DNA of 64,000 nucleotides from positions 9,613 through 73,612 of the forward strand of contig JBOGKE010000027.1 of the NCBI GenBank assembly GCA_050745265.1, read 5' to 3'. Numbering within the stretch: position 1 is the stretch's first letter; each line of letters opens with the position of its first letter. The stretch is from RH2-MAG17b sp050745265 (GTDB lineage Bacteria; Acidobacteriota; Terriglobia; UBA7540). The notes beneath the pieces were generated by a model that saw only the letters and a list, made by a program, of their open reading frames with translations, made no database searches and had not been told where the DNA came from. The position numbers were made by a program, and so were the translations under genes. Below are positions 1-9,301 of the stretch, in pieces.

Positions 1-1
1 G

Positions 2-1165
2 AAACCGCTCTTTAGCAGCGGCGAACGGGCGGAGTGGAGTTACGGCCTCTTTGGCAGTCCGCACATCGTGGCAGAAACGTCTTTCGATTTACCCAAAATC
101 CTCAGGTCTCACTCCACGCGCCGGCAGCTTCTCGCGGCGCGCAGCGACCTTGTGCCGTTCCTTAGGGATGCGCTGGTGGGGCTCAACTACGCTTACTACC
201 AGTCTCCGGGCGCGCAGGTTCTTTACAACGATCCGATGTTTGTGCGAACGCACGATTTTTCGGCGGAAGCGATTGTCGGGAGAGATCAATCCTGGAAGAC
301 ACCGAGCATCCTTGGGCGCGGCTGGACGGCCAGCGGCGGCGCGCACCTCGCAGGCTCGCTTGCCGATCTGCCTTACGTGCTGGCTGAGGTAGAGCAAAAC
401 TTCATTTCACCCGAACACACTCAGGCGCTGATCTGGGAAGACCTGGTACCGACGCTCCTTATGAATTCGGTGGTGCCGCGATGGTGGCGCGTCAGCTCGA
501 ACGAGCTCTCGGCGGTAGCGCTCTACGAGCAGATGGGAGACGACCTCGTCGGCTCCGCTGCGGCGAACCCGGAGCTGCGGCAGAAGGTGATGGATATTCT
601 CGCCGCACGCCTCCTGCCGCGGCAATTTGATGCTTTGGACAGCGCCCTCCGCGACGGACGGCGCGAGGACGCGCTCGACCGGCTGGCGCCGGCGGACATC
701 TTTTACCTCGCGTCCGAATTCAGGCGGCGATTTCCGCAGGACGACGCCGAGTGGGGAAAAGCAGGCGGAGAGCTGAATCAGTTGAGCCAGCGTGATCCCG
801 ACGACACCAATGGGCAGCGGATCGAGACCGACTTTGGCGTGCCGCATCCGGCGCTCGCGCAAACTTACGCGCGCGAGCTGCTGAACGTCAAGCCGATTCC
901 TACGTTTATGGATTATTCGAGCGAGCTGCTGGCCGAGTCTTGGCAGTCGAACAACTTATACTGGGCGTGCCTCGCGGACAAATTGGGCTATCAGCCTGTC
1001 ATGCTGAACGTACTCATCCCTGAACTGACCCGCCGGATGGTTTCGAAAATCTTTGCCACCGATCTGGAGGACCGGCCGGCCCTGCTTCGCGCCTTGCGCC
1101 AGACGGGTGAGGAGTTCCAAAAAGCTTCACTGACACCCGGACCGAAACCTGCTTCCGGCTTTTGA
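2..1165 (+). CDS. Unrecognised protein, 5' end cut by window edge
   Basis: The reading frame is open from base 2 to a TGA at 1163-1165, so this is the C-terminal part (387 residues visible) of a longer protein. An internal GTG at 68 could be read as a start, but the frame continues upstream of it (residues such as EWSYGLFGSPH), so I treat the gene as truncated by the window. I do not recognise the family. The visible part looks soluble and largely helical, with many acidic and basic residues and no obvious membrane segment or metal-binding motif. The VWA gene follows 68 bp downstream on the same strand, so the two may be co-transcribed. Confidence 0.75.
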   Translation, partial: KPLFSSGERAEWSYGLFGSPHIVAETSFDLPKILRSHSTRRQLLAARSDLVPFLRDALVGLNYAYYQSPGAQVLYNDPMFVRTHDFSAEAIVGRDQSWKTPSILGRGWTASGGAHLAGSLADLPYVLAEVEQNFISPEHTQALIWEDLVPTLLMNSVVPRWWRVSSNELSAVALYEQMGDDLVGSAAANPELRQKVMDILAARLLPRQFDALDSALRDGRREDALDRLAPADIFYLASEFRRRFPQDDAEWGKAGGELNQLSQRDPDDTNGQRIETDFGVPHPALAQTYARELLNVKPIPTFMDYSSELLAESWQSNNLYWACLADKLGYQPVMLNVLIPELTRRMVSKIFATDLEDRPALLRALRQTGEEFQKASLTPGPKPASGF

Positions 1166-1233
1166 ACGTTCTCAGGGACGACGAATCCGCGTGAGTTCGT
1201 GAGCAAAAAGCGCAGCAAACTGAAGGGTGAGCC

Positions 1234-2268
1234 ATGTCAAACCGATGCCTTACAATGCTCCTGATTTTCGCTGCCGTCCTCCCCGGTTCTGCAGCCCGCG
1301 CAAAGGCGCAAAACATCGAAACCTCGACTGAAGTTCTCCATCGAACCGTCAATCTGGTGCAGCTCGACGTGGCCGTCACCGACAAGAAAGGGAATTACGT
1401 GAGCGGTTTGCGTCCGTGGAACTTCAAGATTTACGAAGACGGCATCCCAGAGGAAGTTACTTTCTTCGCAGCCGAAAACGGACCGCTTCGCAGAGTGGCG
1501 GATTTTACACCGGGAGCCGGCAAGCCGATGGTGGTTGAGCCGCAGCGCGCAGTGGCGAGCCGCAGCGTGTTCATGCTCTTCGATACCAGCAACTACATGT
1601 ACCGGGATTTTGTTTTCGCCCAGGACGCGATTGCCGAGTTCGTGCGCTCGCTCGACCCGCTGGATCGCGTAGCGTTCTATTCGTATAGCCGCGATTTTTC
1701 GCGGGGCGCGCTGCTGACGGCCAGCCGATCCGTGGTCCTGCACGGCGTCCGGGCCACGGTTGCTGGCGACGATGCCGCGCTTTACGACAGCATGCTGATG
1801 ACGCTCGAAGATGCCTCGCGTTTTACCGGCCGCAGAGTGGTGGTGGTTTTCTCGAACGGTCCGGACAATTCGAGCATGGTCGCGCCCGAGAACGTACTCG
1901 AATTCGCGCAGTCGAAGGGGATACCGATTTACATGATCTGCACTCAGCAAGCCAAGCTGGATCCTATCTCCACCGCGGTGTTCGACCGGATCAGCGCCGG
2001 GACGGGCGGCAAAGCGTATTTTGCGAAAAATTGGGAAGAGCAGCAAAAGGCGTTTGGCTCAGTCCGAGAGGACTTGGCGCACCTCTACTCGCTCAGCTAC
2101 TACCCGCGCGTGAATCCCAATCGCGGCTGGCGGAAGGTCACCGTTCAATTGGCGGGCGTGAGGCTGAAAAAGTACCACATCCGGACGAGGACGGGCTATC
2201 GTCCGCAGCCGGTGAACCTCGCGGGCGATACGATTCCCCCGCCCTTGAGCATCGATCCCCACCCATAA
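1234..2268 (+). CDS. VWA-domain protein (VWFA-related Acidobacterial type), secreted
   Basis: This 344-residue protein has a signal peptide (about residues 1-26), then a short beta-rich section with the signature VAVTDKKGNYVSGL (about 46-59) and YEDG (67-70) typical of the Acidobacterial VWFA-related family, then a von Willebrand A fold (about 112-300). The MIDAS-like site reads D117-T-S-N-Y, so the third serine of the usual DxSxS motif is a tyrosine. A second loop, FSNGPDNSS, lies near 206-214. It probably acts outside the cytoplasmic membrane in protein-protein contacts, but the partner is unknown. The ATG at 1234 is preceded by AAGGGTGAG, a good ribosome binding site. Confidence 0.85.
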   Translation: MSNRCLTMLLIFAAVLPGSAARAKAQNIETSTEVLHRTVNLVQLDVAVTDKKGNYVSGLRPWNFKIYEDGIPEEVTFFAAENGPLRRVADFTPGAGKPMVVEPQRAVASRSVFMLFDTSNYMYRDFVFAQDAIAEFVRSLDPLDRVAFYSYSRDFSRGALLTASRSVVLHGVRATVAGDDAALYDSMLMTLEDASRFTGRRVVVVFSNGPDNSSMVAPENVLEFAQSKGIPIYMICTQQAKLDPISTAVFDRISAGTGGKAYFAKNWEEQQKAFGSVREDLAHLYSLSYYPRVNPNRGWRKVTVQLAGVRLKKYHIRTRTGYRPQPVNLAGDTIPPPLSIDPHP

Positions 2269-2274
2269 ACGACC

Positions 2275-2361
2275 GTAGCGCCGCCCTTCAGGGCGGCAGG
2301 TGGTGATCTGCGAAGTAGTAGCGCCCGCGAGGGCGGCAGGTGGGCGAAAGCCCGGCGTGAC
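2275..2361. repeat. Palindromic repeat, GTAGCGCCGCC family (two units)
   Basis: Two adjacent units start with GTAGCGCC and contain the hairpin GCCGCCCTTCAGGGCGGC, followed by a GCGAAAGCCCGGCG-type arm. Related copies occur at 11527-11577, 12653-12804 (interrupted) and 32671-32721. It lies between the convergent VWA and TPR genes and may also fold in their transcripts. Confidence 0.7.
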
Positions 2362-2380
2362 GTTCGCGGCCAGAACTCTT

Positions 2381-3475
2381 CTATCGGTTCGCGTCGCGTG
2401 CGGGATCGGAAGCGAGGTAGTGCTGTAAGCGGCGGAGATCGTTTTGGATGTCAGGGCGCCGCGGCTCGAGCTTCAGGGCAAGCGAGTACTCGTGAAGCGC
2501 GGCTTGATAATGCCGGCTTTTCTGGAACACGATCCCGAGACCCGCGTGTGCGGTGGCCGAATCGGGGTTGATCTTGAGAGCCTCTTCGAACTGCCTCCGC
2601 GCCCCGGTTAAGTCGCCCCTCTTCGACAACGCGCCGCCAAGATTCGAGTGTGCCTGCCACGAACCCGGATCGAGCCGGATCGCTTCGGTGTACTGAGCGA
2701 CGGCGGCATTGGGGTTGCCTTCCTGCTCCAAGGTCGCGCCCAGATTGTTGTGAGCGCGCGCGTCTTCCGGCCCAAGGCGGATCGCCTTCCGAAACTCAGC
2801 CTCGGCCTCCGGCAGATCGCCCTTGGCCATGAGCGCCAAGCCAAGATTATAATGGGGAAGTTCAACGCTCGGTTCCATCGCGACGGCTTGCCGGTCCGCC
2901 GCGAGCGCTCCGTCAATGTTGCCCGTCATCCGCAGCATCGCCCCGAGATTCGCCGCGACGAAGGGGTTGGCTGGATTAGCAAGCCCAGCGGCTCGGTACT
3001 GCGCCGCCGCCTCGGCATATCGTTTCTGCTGGGCCAGCGCGTAGCCGAGATTGAAGTGGACCGTGGCGTTGTCGGATCCAAGCTCTAGAGCCGCGTGGTA
3101 TTCACGCTCGGCTTGAGCGTAGCGGCCTTGTTTCACCAGTAAGGCGCCACGCTCGATGTGCTGTAAGACCTGGTCGTGGGGATCGTTCTCGACGGCGGGC
3201 GGGGTGACTTCAGCTTCGGCGCCGGCATGGTCCGCCGCGCGAAGTGCGCTGAAAAGCACGGGGGCTGCGCCCACGCGCTTCAGTTTGGCGAGATAATCCC
3301 GGCTCGGCTGAAACGAGATTCCGCGCTCGCTGACGAGCGCGGCCACGCGGTCGCTTGATACCCCGCCTGCGACCAAGCCCATCACTTGCGTCTCGGATAG
3401 AGGCCGCTGGGTTGTGGCGCCCGCGCCTCCGAGCGCTGTGATCAGCAGTAGACAGACTGCCCACTTGACTGGCAT
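2381..3475 (-). CDS. Secreted tetratricopeptide repeat protein
   Basis: This 364-residue protein starts with a short signal peptide (about 1-20), then a small helical region (about 25-80), then about eight consecutive 34-residue TPR units (about 105-355) with the usual G/A/Y spacing, for example HFNLGYALAQQKRYAEAAAQY and HNNLGATLEQEGNPNAAVAQY. TPR arrays are binding scaffolds; no enzymatic domain is visible. It probably acts in the periplasm. It faces the VWA gene tail to tail, so the two are not one operon. No partner can be named from the sequence. Confidence 0.85.
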   Translation of the reverse strand: MPVKWAVCLLLITALGGAGATTQRPLSETQVMGLVAGGVSSDRVAALVSERGISFQPSRDYLAKLKRVGAAPVLFSALRAADHAGAEAEVTPPAVENDPHDQVLQHIERGALLVKQGRYAQAEREYHAALELGSDNATVHFNLGYALAQQKRYAEAAAQYRAAGLANPANPFVAANLGAMLRMTGNIDGALAADRQAVAMEPSVELPHYNLGLALMAKGDLPEAEAEFRKAIRLGPEDARAHNNLGATLEQEGNPNAAVAQYTEAIRLDPGSWQAHSNLGGALSKRGDLTGARRQFEEALKINPDSATAHAGLGIVFQKSRHYQAALHEYSLALKLEPRRPDIQNDLRRLQHYLASDPARDANR

Positions 3476-3605
3476 CGAGATCGGCCTCCGGCCTGGGTGC
3501 CTGCTTGCTTAAGAACATTTTAATCTGTGGCGTTGCGGTTGGACAAGACCAGCGCGCTGGCCGTGAGAAGGGCCGCCGCGAGCAGCTGCTGAAAAACGTG
3601 TTGCT

Positions 3606-3721
3606 GCGGCTTTATGCCGCCATTCGGCCGTTGAGGATGTTGGCTTTGTGGCGATGCAAAATCGCCGCTACTCCGTTCAGACAGGTTTTTCAACATCCTG
3701 CAGGAACCGGCAGACGGTATC
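3606..3721. repeat. Short palindromic repeats upstream of the GNAT gene
   Basis: The 276-bp gap between the TPR and GNAT genes holds gcggctttatgccgccattc (3606-3625), which recurs exactly at 58348-58367 and, inverted and less complete, near 49183-49203. It is flanked by CTGCTGAAAAA (near 3586) and TTTTTCAACATCCTGCAG (near 3690), an imperfect inverted pair resembling the ends of the unit at 18562-18906. Confidence 0.55.
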
Positions 3722-3751
3722 TCGTCGCCGACGGGAGGATCAAAACACCCG

Positions 3752-4345
3752 ATGACGATCAAGCCGACAACGATCGAGGGCGACCGCCTCCGCCTGGAGC
3801 CGATCGGGCCCGCGTACCTGGATGCGCTGGCGGAGTTTGGTGTCAATCCGGACCTGTGGCGCTACCGGCCCGACAGCGTCAGCACGCGCGAGCAGATGCA
3901 GTCATACATTCAGCGAATCCTCGACCGGCAGGAGGAGGGCACAGAATTGGGCTTTGTCATTGTCGAGCGTGCGTCGAATCGCGTCGCAGGTTCAACCCGC
4001 TTCATGGATATCGACGTCCCAAACCGCGGGGTCGAGATCGGGGGGACGTTTATCGCTCCACAGTGGCAGCGGACGTTCGTCAACACTGAGACCAAGTACG
4101 TGATGCTGCGGCACGCTTTCGAAACGTGGGGCTGCATCCGCGTTTGCCTCAAAACGGACTCGCTCAACGAACGCTCGCGCCAGGCGATTTTGCGGCTCGG
4201 CGCGAAGGAAGAAGGAACGCTTCGCAATCACATGATCATGTCCGGCGGGCGCGTGCGGCACAGCGTCTATTACAGCATCCTCGACACGGAGTGGCCTGCT
4301 GTTAAGGCCGGCCTCGAAGCCAAACTGCGCCGGACGGCGCCGTAA
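3752..4345 (+). CDS. GNAT family N-acetyltransferase (RimJ/RimL-like)
   Basis: This 197-residue protein matches the RimJ/RimL-type acetyltransferase pattern: an N-terminal region with GDRLRLEPI (about 10-18), a central strand FVIVERASNRVAGSTRF (about 69-85), EIGGTFIAPQWQRTFVNTE near 98-116 in the acetyl-CoA site region, and NERSRQAILRLGAKEEG near 139-155. The family transfers acetyl groups to amino groups of proteins or small molecules; the substrate cannot be told here. The ATG at 3752 has a GGGAGG element about 14 bases upstream, slightly far. It is a single gene between oppositely oriented neighbours. Confidence 0.85.
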   Translation: MTIKPTTIEGDRLRLEPIGPAYLDALAEFGVNPDLWRYRPDSVSTREQMQSYIQRILDRQEEGTELGFVIVERASNRVAGSTRFMDIDVPNRGVEIGGTFIAPQWQRTFVNTETKYVMLRHAFETWGCIRVCLKTDSLNERSRQAILRLGAKEEGTLRNHMIMSGGRVRHSVYYSILDTEWPAVKAGLEAKLRRTAP

Positions 4346-4412
4346 TAACGCGGCGCCATGCGATTGCTGCGGCGAGCGGAGGTTGCCGGCCCGAATGGGC
4401 TGTTCCCCGCGT

Positions 4413-5207
4413 TTATCGGGTTGCGCGTTCTCGGGGCGCTGAATTACGAGGTTGCCCCGGCGGATCGTATTTCCCAGTCAAGGCGCGCCACCGCAGCGCC
4501 ACGAGCTCCCCCATCATTCTGGCCGAATCCCGCGCGAACCGCACGCGTGTGTCGGGATCATCATTCCAGTGGACGGGCACTTCGAGGATTTTCCCGCCCG
4601 AGCGCTGGATCAGGAACAGCACCTCAGGATCAAATCCGAAGCCTTGCGCGCGCTGCAACTCGAACGCGCGGCGCGCCGTTTCGCCCCGAAAGAGCTTAAA
4701 CCCGCACTGCGTATCGCGTAAGTCGAGTCCCGTTAAGGCGCGCACCAGGACGTTGAAGAACCGCCCGCCCCATTCGCGCAGCAGCGGCTGGTGGACCCCG
4801 ATCAAATCCCGCCGGAGCGCTCTCGATCCGATTGCGGCGTCCGCCTGTGACGTCTCAAGCTCACTGAGCAGCCGGTCTGCTTCCTCGATCTGCGTCGAGA
4901 GGTCTGCGTCCGCGAGCAGAACGAAGACGCCGCGCGCTTCAAGAAACCCCCGCCGGACGCTGTAGCCTTTGCCCCGGTTGGATTCATTGCGGAGCACCCT
5001 CAGGCCAGGCCAACGCGCTGCAGCCTCCGTGAGGAGAGCGGGCATGGCATCGCTAGAGCCATCGTCGACGACAATCACCTCAACGGGAAAGTTTCTGGAG
5101 CTGATGAAGCGGCTCACGGACTCAAGCGAGCTCGGGATTCTTCGAGCCTCATTGTATGCGGGAATGACGATGCTCAGGAACGGCTTCGATTCAGGAGAAA
5201 TCATCAC
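4413..5207 (-). CDS. Family 2 glycosyltransferase, dolichyl-phosphate glucosyltransferase-like
   Basis: This 264-residue GT-A fold enzyme begins with SIVIPAYNEARRI (about 12-24), has the nucleotide-sugar motif VVDDGSSD (46-53) and the metal-binding DAD (100-102). The later block DTQCGFKLFRG is typical of the ALG5/polyprenyl-phosphate glycosyltransferase branch. It probably moves a sugar from a nucleotide donor to a lipid phosphate at the cytoplasmic membrane face. No clear C-terminal membrane helices are seen, unlike many DPM-type relatives. It lies 134 bp downstream of the TPR lipoprotein gene of the exosortase locus on the same strand, so a role in exopolysaccharide or glycan assembly is plausible but inferred. 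Confidence 0.85.
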   Translation of the reverse strand: MMISPESKPFLSIVIPAYNEARRIPSSLESVSRFISSRNFPVEVIVVDDGSSDAMPALLTEAAARWPGLRVLRNESNRGKGYSVRRGFLEARGVFVLLADADLSTQIEEADRLLSELETSQADAAIGSRALRRDLIGVHQPLLREWGGRFFNVLVRALTGLDLRDTQCGFKLFRGETARRAFELQRAQGFGFDPEVLFLIQRSGGKILEVPVHWNDDPDTRVRFARDSARMMGELVALRWRALTGKYDPPGQPRNSAPRERATR

Positions 5208-5341
5208 CGTTGTTGCCGCCCGTCGTCGACGGGGCCTTCCCGAACCGCGCGCCCGGCGAAGGCGCGCGGGGAGAAGCCCGGTTGATCGCGCCGCAGCGGG
5301 ACAAACCGGGCGGGAGTCGGATCGGAACGAACGCCGTCGGC

Positions 5342-7651
5342 TCAGCCACGCAACGCGGCGAGCTGCTGGCGGATTTTGCCCGCGTCCCGGAACTTCGGGT
5401 TGATGGAGAGGGTCCGCTCGAATTCCGCCCGTGCTTCGGCGCGGTTGCCGAGCTTCTCGTAAGCGAGCCCGAGATGGTAGTGCACCGCTGCATCGCGGGG
5501 CGACTTCCCGGCAGCCTGCTTGAACATATTGAGCGCGAGCTGGTAATTCCCGCGGTGAAAGTAGGCGCTCCCCAAAGTGTCCACCGCCGCGGGTGAGTCG
5601 GGCATGGCGCGGACCGCTGACTGGGCAAGCGAAAGCGCAACGTCCAGGTTCTGGTCATGCTCGATCATGAGATACGCGAGGTTGTTCTGCGCGGGCGCGT
5701 AGTCGGGCCGCAATTGTAGCACCTCGTGATAGAGGTCCTGGGCCTTTTGCCAGTCCCCGGCGTTGTCGTCGATCTCCGCCAGCGCAAAGTACGCCCGGAT
5801 ATCGCGCGGGTTCGCCTGAATCGCCTGCTGATAGGTGCCATCCGCCGCGCTCGTCGAGCCCATCTGCATCTGGATTTGACCCAGCACGAGCAGTGCGTCA
5901 AGGTTTTTTTTGTCCAGGCGCGCAGCCTGAGCCGCCGCGGCTTCGGCGTGCGGCCAATCGCGCTCGGAGACATACACGCCCGCGAGCAAAAGATAGGAGG
6001 AGCTGTTTGCCGGCGATTTGGTGATCTCGGCGTTGATCGCCTGGATCGCCTGGGCCGGCTGCTTCTGGGCCAAATCGGAGTTGACGAGACCCTGCAAAGC
6101 CGCGGTGTAGCCAGGATCCCGATCGAGCGCCTGACGGAAGAGCTGTTGCGCCTGTGCGTATTTTTTCTGCCCGAGGAAGAAACCGCCTTGCGCGGAATAT
6201 CCCGCCGGGCTTCCAGGCGCGGCCTGGACCGCCTGCTTCAGGGCGGCCTCGGCGGCGGCAAGATCCTTTTGCCGCAGGTCGCCCTGCGCCTCAAGGATGT
6301 ATCCCTGCGGTGAGTTCGGAGCGAGGCGGATCAGCTTCGACGATACCTGCTTGAGCAGGTCCATATCGCCCTTCTCGAGCGCCGTGGCGGCAAGCGCGGT
6401 AAGGATCTTTGACTCGACAAACCGGCTGAAGATGCTCATTCTGACGGGCAGACGGGCGGCCTCACGCCACTCGGCTTCGCCGCGGTCGGTCTGGCCCGTC
6501 ATGGCGAACGCGACGCCGAGATAGTAGTGCGCGGCGGCGTTGTCGGGCTCGGACTTCAAGAGCGGACCCAGCGTGTTGATGGCCGCATTCGGGTCGTTCT
6601 GGCTCTCTTCGATCTCGCTCATCAGGACCAGCCCGCCAGGATCTTTGGAATTCTTCTTGAGGACTGGAGCGATGGTTTGCGACGCCTGGTCGGGCTGCCG
6701 GTTGAGAATCTGGAGCTCGGCGTAAATCTCCCGCGCGTTATTGTCGTGCGGATGCTCATTCGTGAGCGAGGCGAACTCGGCTAAGGCCTTCGAAAACTGG
6801 CCTGTCTCGTAATAGAACCCTCCGAGCATGGCGTAAGCCGTGGGATCATCCGGCATCGACTTCTTGGCGGCCATCAGCACCTGCGCGGCTTGGTCCCGCT
6901 TCCCTTCGAGTACGTACAGATTGGCCAATGAGGCGGAAGGCAAGGGGCTCTTTGGCTGCAGGCTGATCGCCTTCTGAAACTCCTGTTCCGCATCGCCAAA
7001 TCGGCGCTCAGAAATGTAAAAGTTGCCGAGCGCCATTCGCGCGTTGGCGGATTTCGGATCGATTTCGACCGCCTTTTGAAAGCTGGTCTCGGCGGCGCCC
7101 GTCTGTTTTGCGGCAAGCTGCAGCACCGCCCTGGTGAGGTACAAGTCGGCGCGGCGCGGCTGAAGCTGAATCGCACTCTGCATCTCCGCGAGCGATGCGT
7201 CCAGGTTCGAAAGCCCCGCGTTCGCGCCCGCCTCCACCACAAGGGCGTCGACGTTCTTCGGGTCTGTCTTGAGCACGGCGTCGGCCTGCGCGAGCGCGTC
7301 TTTGAAGTCGCGGCCCGCCAGCAGGATCCTGCCGAAGGCGGTGCGCGCCTTGAGGTCGCTCGGGCGGAGCTTGACGGCGCGCGCCAGCTGGCGAGCAGCG
7401 TCGCCGAGAGCGCCCAGCTTGAGATTGGATCTCGCGAGCTGATAGTAGGCAGGCTCGAAATCCGGATCGATCTTAATCGCGTTCGTAAACTGAATCACCG
7501 CGTCACGGTATTCGCCCTTGGCGAAAAAGCGCACACCACTCTGATAGTACTTCTGCTTGCGAACATTTGGATCGCGGCTGCATCCGGCAACCAGCCCCGC
7601 GAGCGCCAAGAGGATTACCACCTGCCTCGACCGGCGCGAAGTGATGATCAT
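5342..7651 (-). CDS. Large TPR lipoprotein, PrsT-like (exosortase-associated)
   Basis: This 769-residue protein has a lipoprotein signal with lipobox LVAGC (Cys24) and then about 20 TPR units to the C terminus, starting KYYQSGVRFFAKGEYRDAVIQF. Its size, lipobox and position next to exosortase and EpsI fit the PEP-CTERM/exosortase-associated TPR lipoprotein group (PrsT-like). The expected role is a periplasmic scaffold for polysaccharide assembly or export at the outer or inner membrane; that is inference from family and context. The ATG is preceded by AAGGAG. It starts 103 bp after the EpsI stop, on the same strand, so it probably shares the operon. Confidence 0.8.
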   Translation of the reverse strand: MIITSRRSRQVVILLALAGLVAGCSRDPNVRKQKYYQSGVRFFAKGEYRDAVIQFTNAIKIDPDFEPAYYQLARSNLKLGALGDAARQLARAVKLRPSDLKARTAFGRILLAGRDFKDALAQADAVLKTDPKNVDALVVEAGANAGLSNLDASLAEMQSAIQLQPRRADLYLTRAVLQLAAKQTGAAETSFQKAVEIDPKSANARMALGNFYISERRFGDAEQEFQKAISLQPKSPLPSASLANLYVLEGKRDQAAQVLMAAKKSMPDDPTAYAMLGGFYYETGQFSKALAEFASLTNEHPHDNNAREIYAELQILNRQPDQASQTIAPVLKKNSKDPGGLVLMSEIEESQNDPNAAINTLGPLLKSEPDNAAAHYYLGVAFAMTGQTDRGEAEWREAARLPVRMSIFSRFVESKILTALAATALEKGDMDLLKQVSSKLIRLAPNSPQGYILEAQGDLRQKDLAAAEAALKQAVQAAPGSPAGYSAQGGFFLGQKKYAQAQQLFRQALDRDPGYTAALQGLVNSDLAQKQPAQAIQAINAEITKSPANSSSYLLLAGVYVSERDWPHAEAAAAQAARLDKKNLDALLVLGQIQMQMGSTSAADGTYQQAIQANPRDIRAYFALAEIDDNAGDWQKAQDLYHEVLQLRPDYAPAQNNLAYLMIEHDQNLDVALSLAQSAVRAMPDSPAAVDTLGSAYFHRGNYQLALNMFKQAAGKSPRDAAVHYHLGLAYEKLGNRAEARAEFERTLSINPKFRDAGKIRQQLAALRG

Positions 7652-7754
7652 GATTTCTCCTTGCCTGCTATCGTCCTGCCGGAGCCTCGCGGCGCAGACG
7701 CCGCACCTTCTCGGTTTTCCGCAGAGGACCGGCGCTTCAGCACTTTTCCGCGAC

Positions 7755-8408
7755 TCAATTCGGGATATACTTCCCGAGCACGGGAAGAATCTCCCTCACG
7801 AAACCCAACGCCCGCTGCTCCGCGGCCGCCACCGATTCGCCGCTCTCCGCCGGCGTCATCACGCGAATCATCGCGCCGTCGGTGCGGTTCATGCGCAGCG
7901 CGTCTTCTACAAGGTAGAACTTTACCCAATATTCGTTGGCCAACGTCCGGCCGTGCGACTGAAACCAGTAAATCGCGACCTCCTTGCTGTCGCCGAGCCC
8001 GAGCACGTACTCATTTGCCGTGAGTACCTTGCCGGCGCCCCACGGGACGCGGATGATCTTCGATTCGAGCGGAGTCCATCCCGCGCCCGGAAGGCAGTGC
8101 TTGGGCGAATGAATCGTATCGCCGGTGGTTTGTCTCGGAAAATAGGCGAGGAACAGGTCAATAGGAGGCGCCCCCGCGCCTTGGTAGTCGCGCTCGACGA
8201 AGTGGCCGGGGCCCAGCACCGCGAGATCGCCCGAAGGAATCACGACCGGAGCGCCCGTCCGATCTCCGATGCGCGCGGGGAAGGATTCGAGATCATGATG
8301 CGGCGGCAGCACCTCGGCGTGCGAACGCGATCGCAGGAAGAGCGCGCTCGCGAGCAGGATGAGCACCGGCCATAAGCCGCGCATCCAGCGCCGACCTTGC
8401 GGCGTCAT
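7755..8408 (-). CDS. epsI: Exosortase-associated protein EpsI
   Basis: This 217-residue protein has one N-terminal membrane segment (about 12-26) and an extracytoplasmic domain with the family-typical cysteine block HSPKHCLPGAGW (100-111). EpsI proteins accompany exosortases, either fused or as neighbours, and are linked to exopolysaccharide production and protein sorting. Its start codon overlaps the exosortase stop by four bases (ATGA, 8405-8408), which indicates translational coupling. Length matches the stand-alone EpsI family. Confidence 0.9.
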   Translation of the reverse strand: MTPQGRRWMRGLWPVLILLASALFLRSRSHAEVLPPHHDLESFPARIGDRTGAPVVIPSGDLAVLGPGHFVERDYQGAGAPPIDLFLAYFPRQTTGDTIHSPKHCLPGAGWTPLESKIIRVPWGAGKVLTANEYVLGLGDSKEVAIYWFQSHGRTLANEYWVKFYLVEDALRMNRTDGAMIRVMTPAESGESVAAAEQRALGFVREILPVLGKYIPN

Positions 8409-9301
8409 ACGGCAATCCTTTTAGAGAGCGTCCGAAGGCCTCTCAGCGTTCGGTGCAGCGCCACTAACGCGAGCAACGAAAGCAAGAAGATAATCCAGCC
8501 CGAAAACTCGTGGAAAAATCCCTGCGCTTTGTTCGGATCCCAGTAAAGTCCGGTGAGTCCCGTGCCCGTGATCCGCAGGCCATTTGCCATCACGGCGATC
8601 GGAACCGCGGAGATCACCAGGATCACCCGCATCAGAACGCGGGGCTCGAGAAGATAGGCGTAGATGATTGCCAGCGTCACCAGCGAAATCAGCGACCTGA
8701 TTCCGCTGCACGCCTCGACGACCTCGAGCGACATGTCGGATAACTGGAGGACGTTGCCGCTTTGCAGCACCGGGACGCCGAATACCCGGAGCAGCCACGC
8801 CGCCAAGTCGGAGGCGAAAAACTGGAGGGGAATCGTGATCATGTTCATGATCAGCGTCGGAGGCGGGATCATCAGGAAGAGAAACAGCCACGGAAACAGG
8901 AGAGCCCTGAAGTATTTCCAGCCGCGAAAGTAAACCACCAAGCCCGCAAGGATGAACAGAAGCGACGTTCGGGAAGTGTACTGCTCGGCGCCGAGCACTC
9001 CCAGGGCAAGAATCGCGACCCCAAAAATGATAACCCAGAGCCCGGCCGCCGATGGTTCGGGCTCCATCGCGCGGAGCTTTTCGCGGTCCTTCCATATCAG
9101 GAATGCCGAAAAAAGCGGCACCAGAAAGCCGTGCGAATAATCTGGGTCCGTCCACCACTGAAGGACGAGTCTTGCCAGAATGTGGCCATAAAGATAGGCC
9201 AGCAAAATCGCCAGCGCGACTCCCGGCCAAACCCACTTCGGCAAATCCAGCGCCTGGGACGGTGGACTCTCCACCAGCTCGCGTTCTTCGCTGTTAATCA
9301 T
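8405..9301 (-). CDS. xrt: Exosortase (multi-pass membrane sorting protease)
   Basis: This 298-residue protein has about eight membrane helices and all three residues of the exosortase active site: Cys198 in VVEACSGIRSL, Arg243 in ANGLRITGTG and His264 in FHEFSGW. Exosortases cut proteins at a C-terminal PEP-CTERM-like signal and are tied to exopolysaccharide loci. No protein in this window ends in an obvious PEP-CTERM tail (motif, membrane helix, basic cluster), so its substrates must be encoded elsewhere. The subtype cannot be fixed by eye. It leads the operon exosortase-EpsI-TPR lipoprotein. Confidence 0.92.
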   Translation of the reverse strand: MINSEERELVESPPSQALDLPKWVWPGVALAILLAYLYGHILARLVLQWWTDPDYSHGFLVPLFSAFLIWKDREKLRAMEPEPSAAGLWVIIFGVAILALGVLGAEQYTSRTSLLFILAGLVVYFRGWKYFRALLFPWLFLFLMIPPPTLIMNMITIPLQFFASDLAAWLLRVFGVPVLQSGNVLQLSDMSLEVVEACSGIRSLISLVTLAIIYAYLLEPRVLMRVILVISAVPIAVMANGLRITGTGLTGLYWDPNKAQGFFHEFSGWIIFLLSLLALVALHRTLRGLRTLSKRIAV

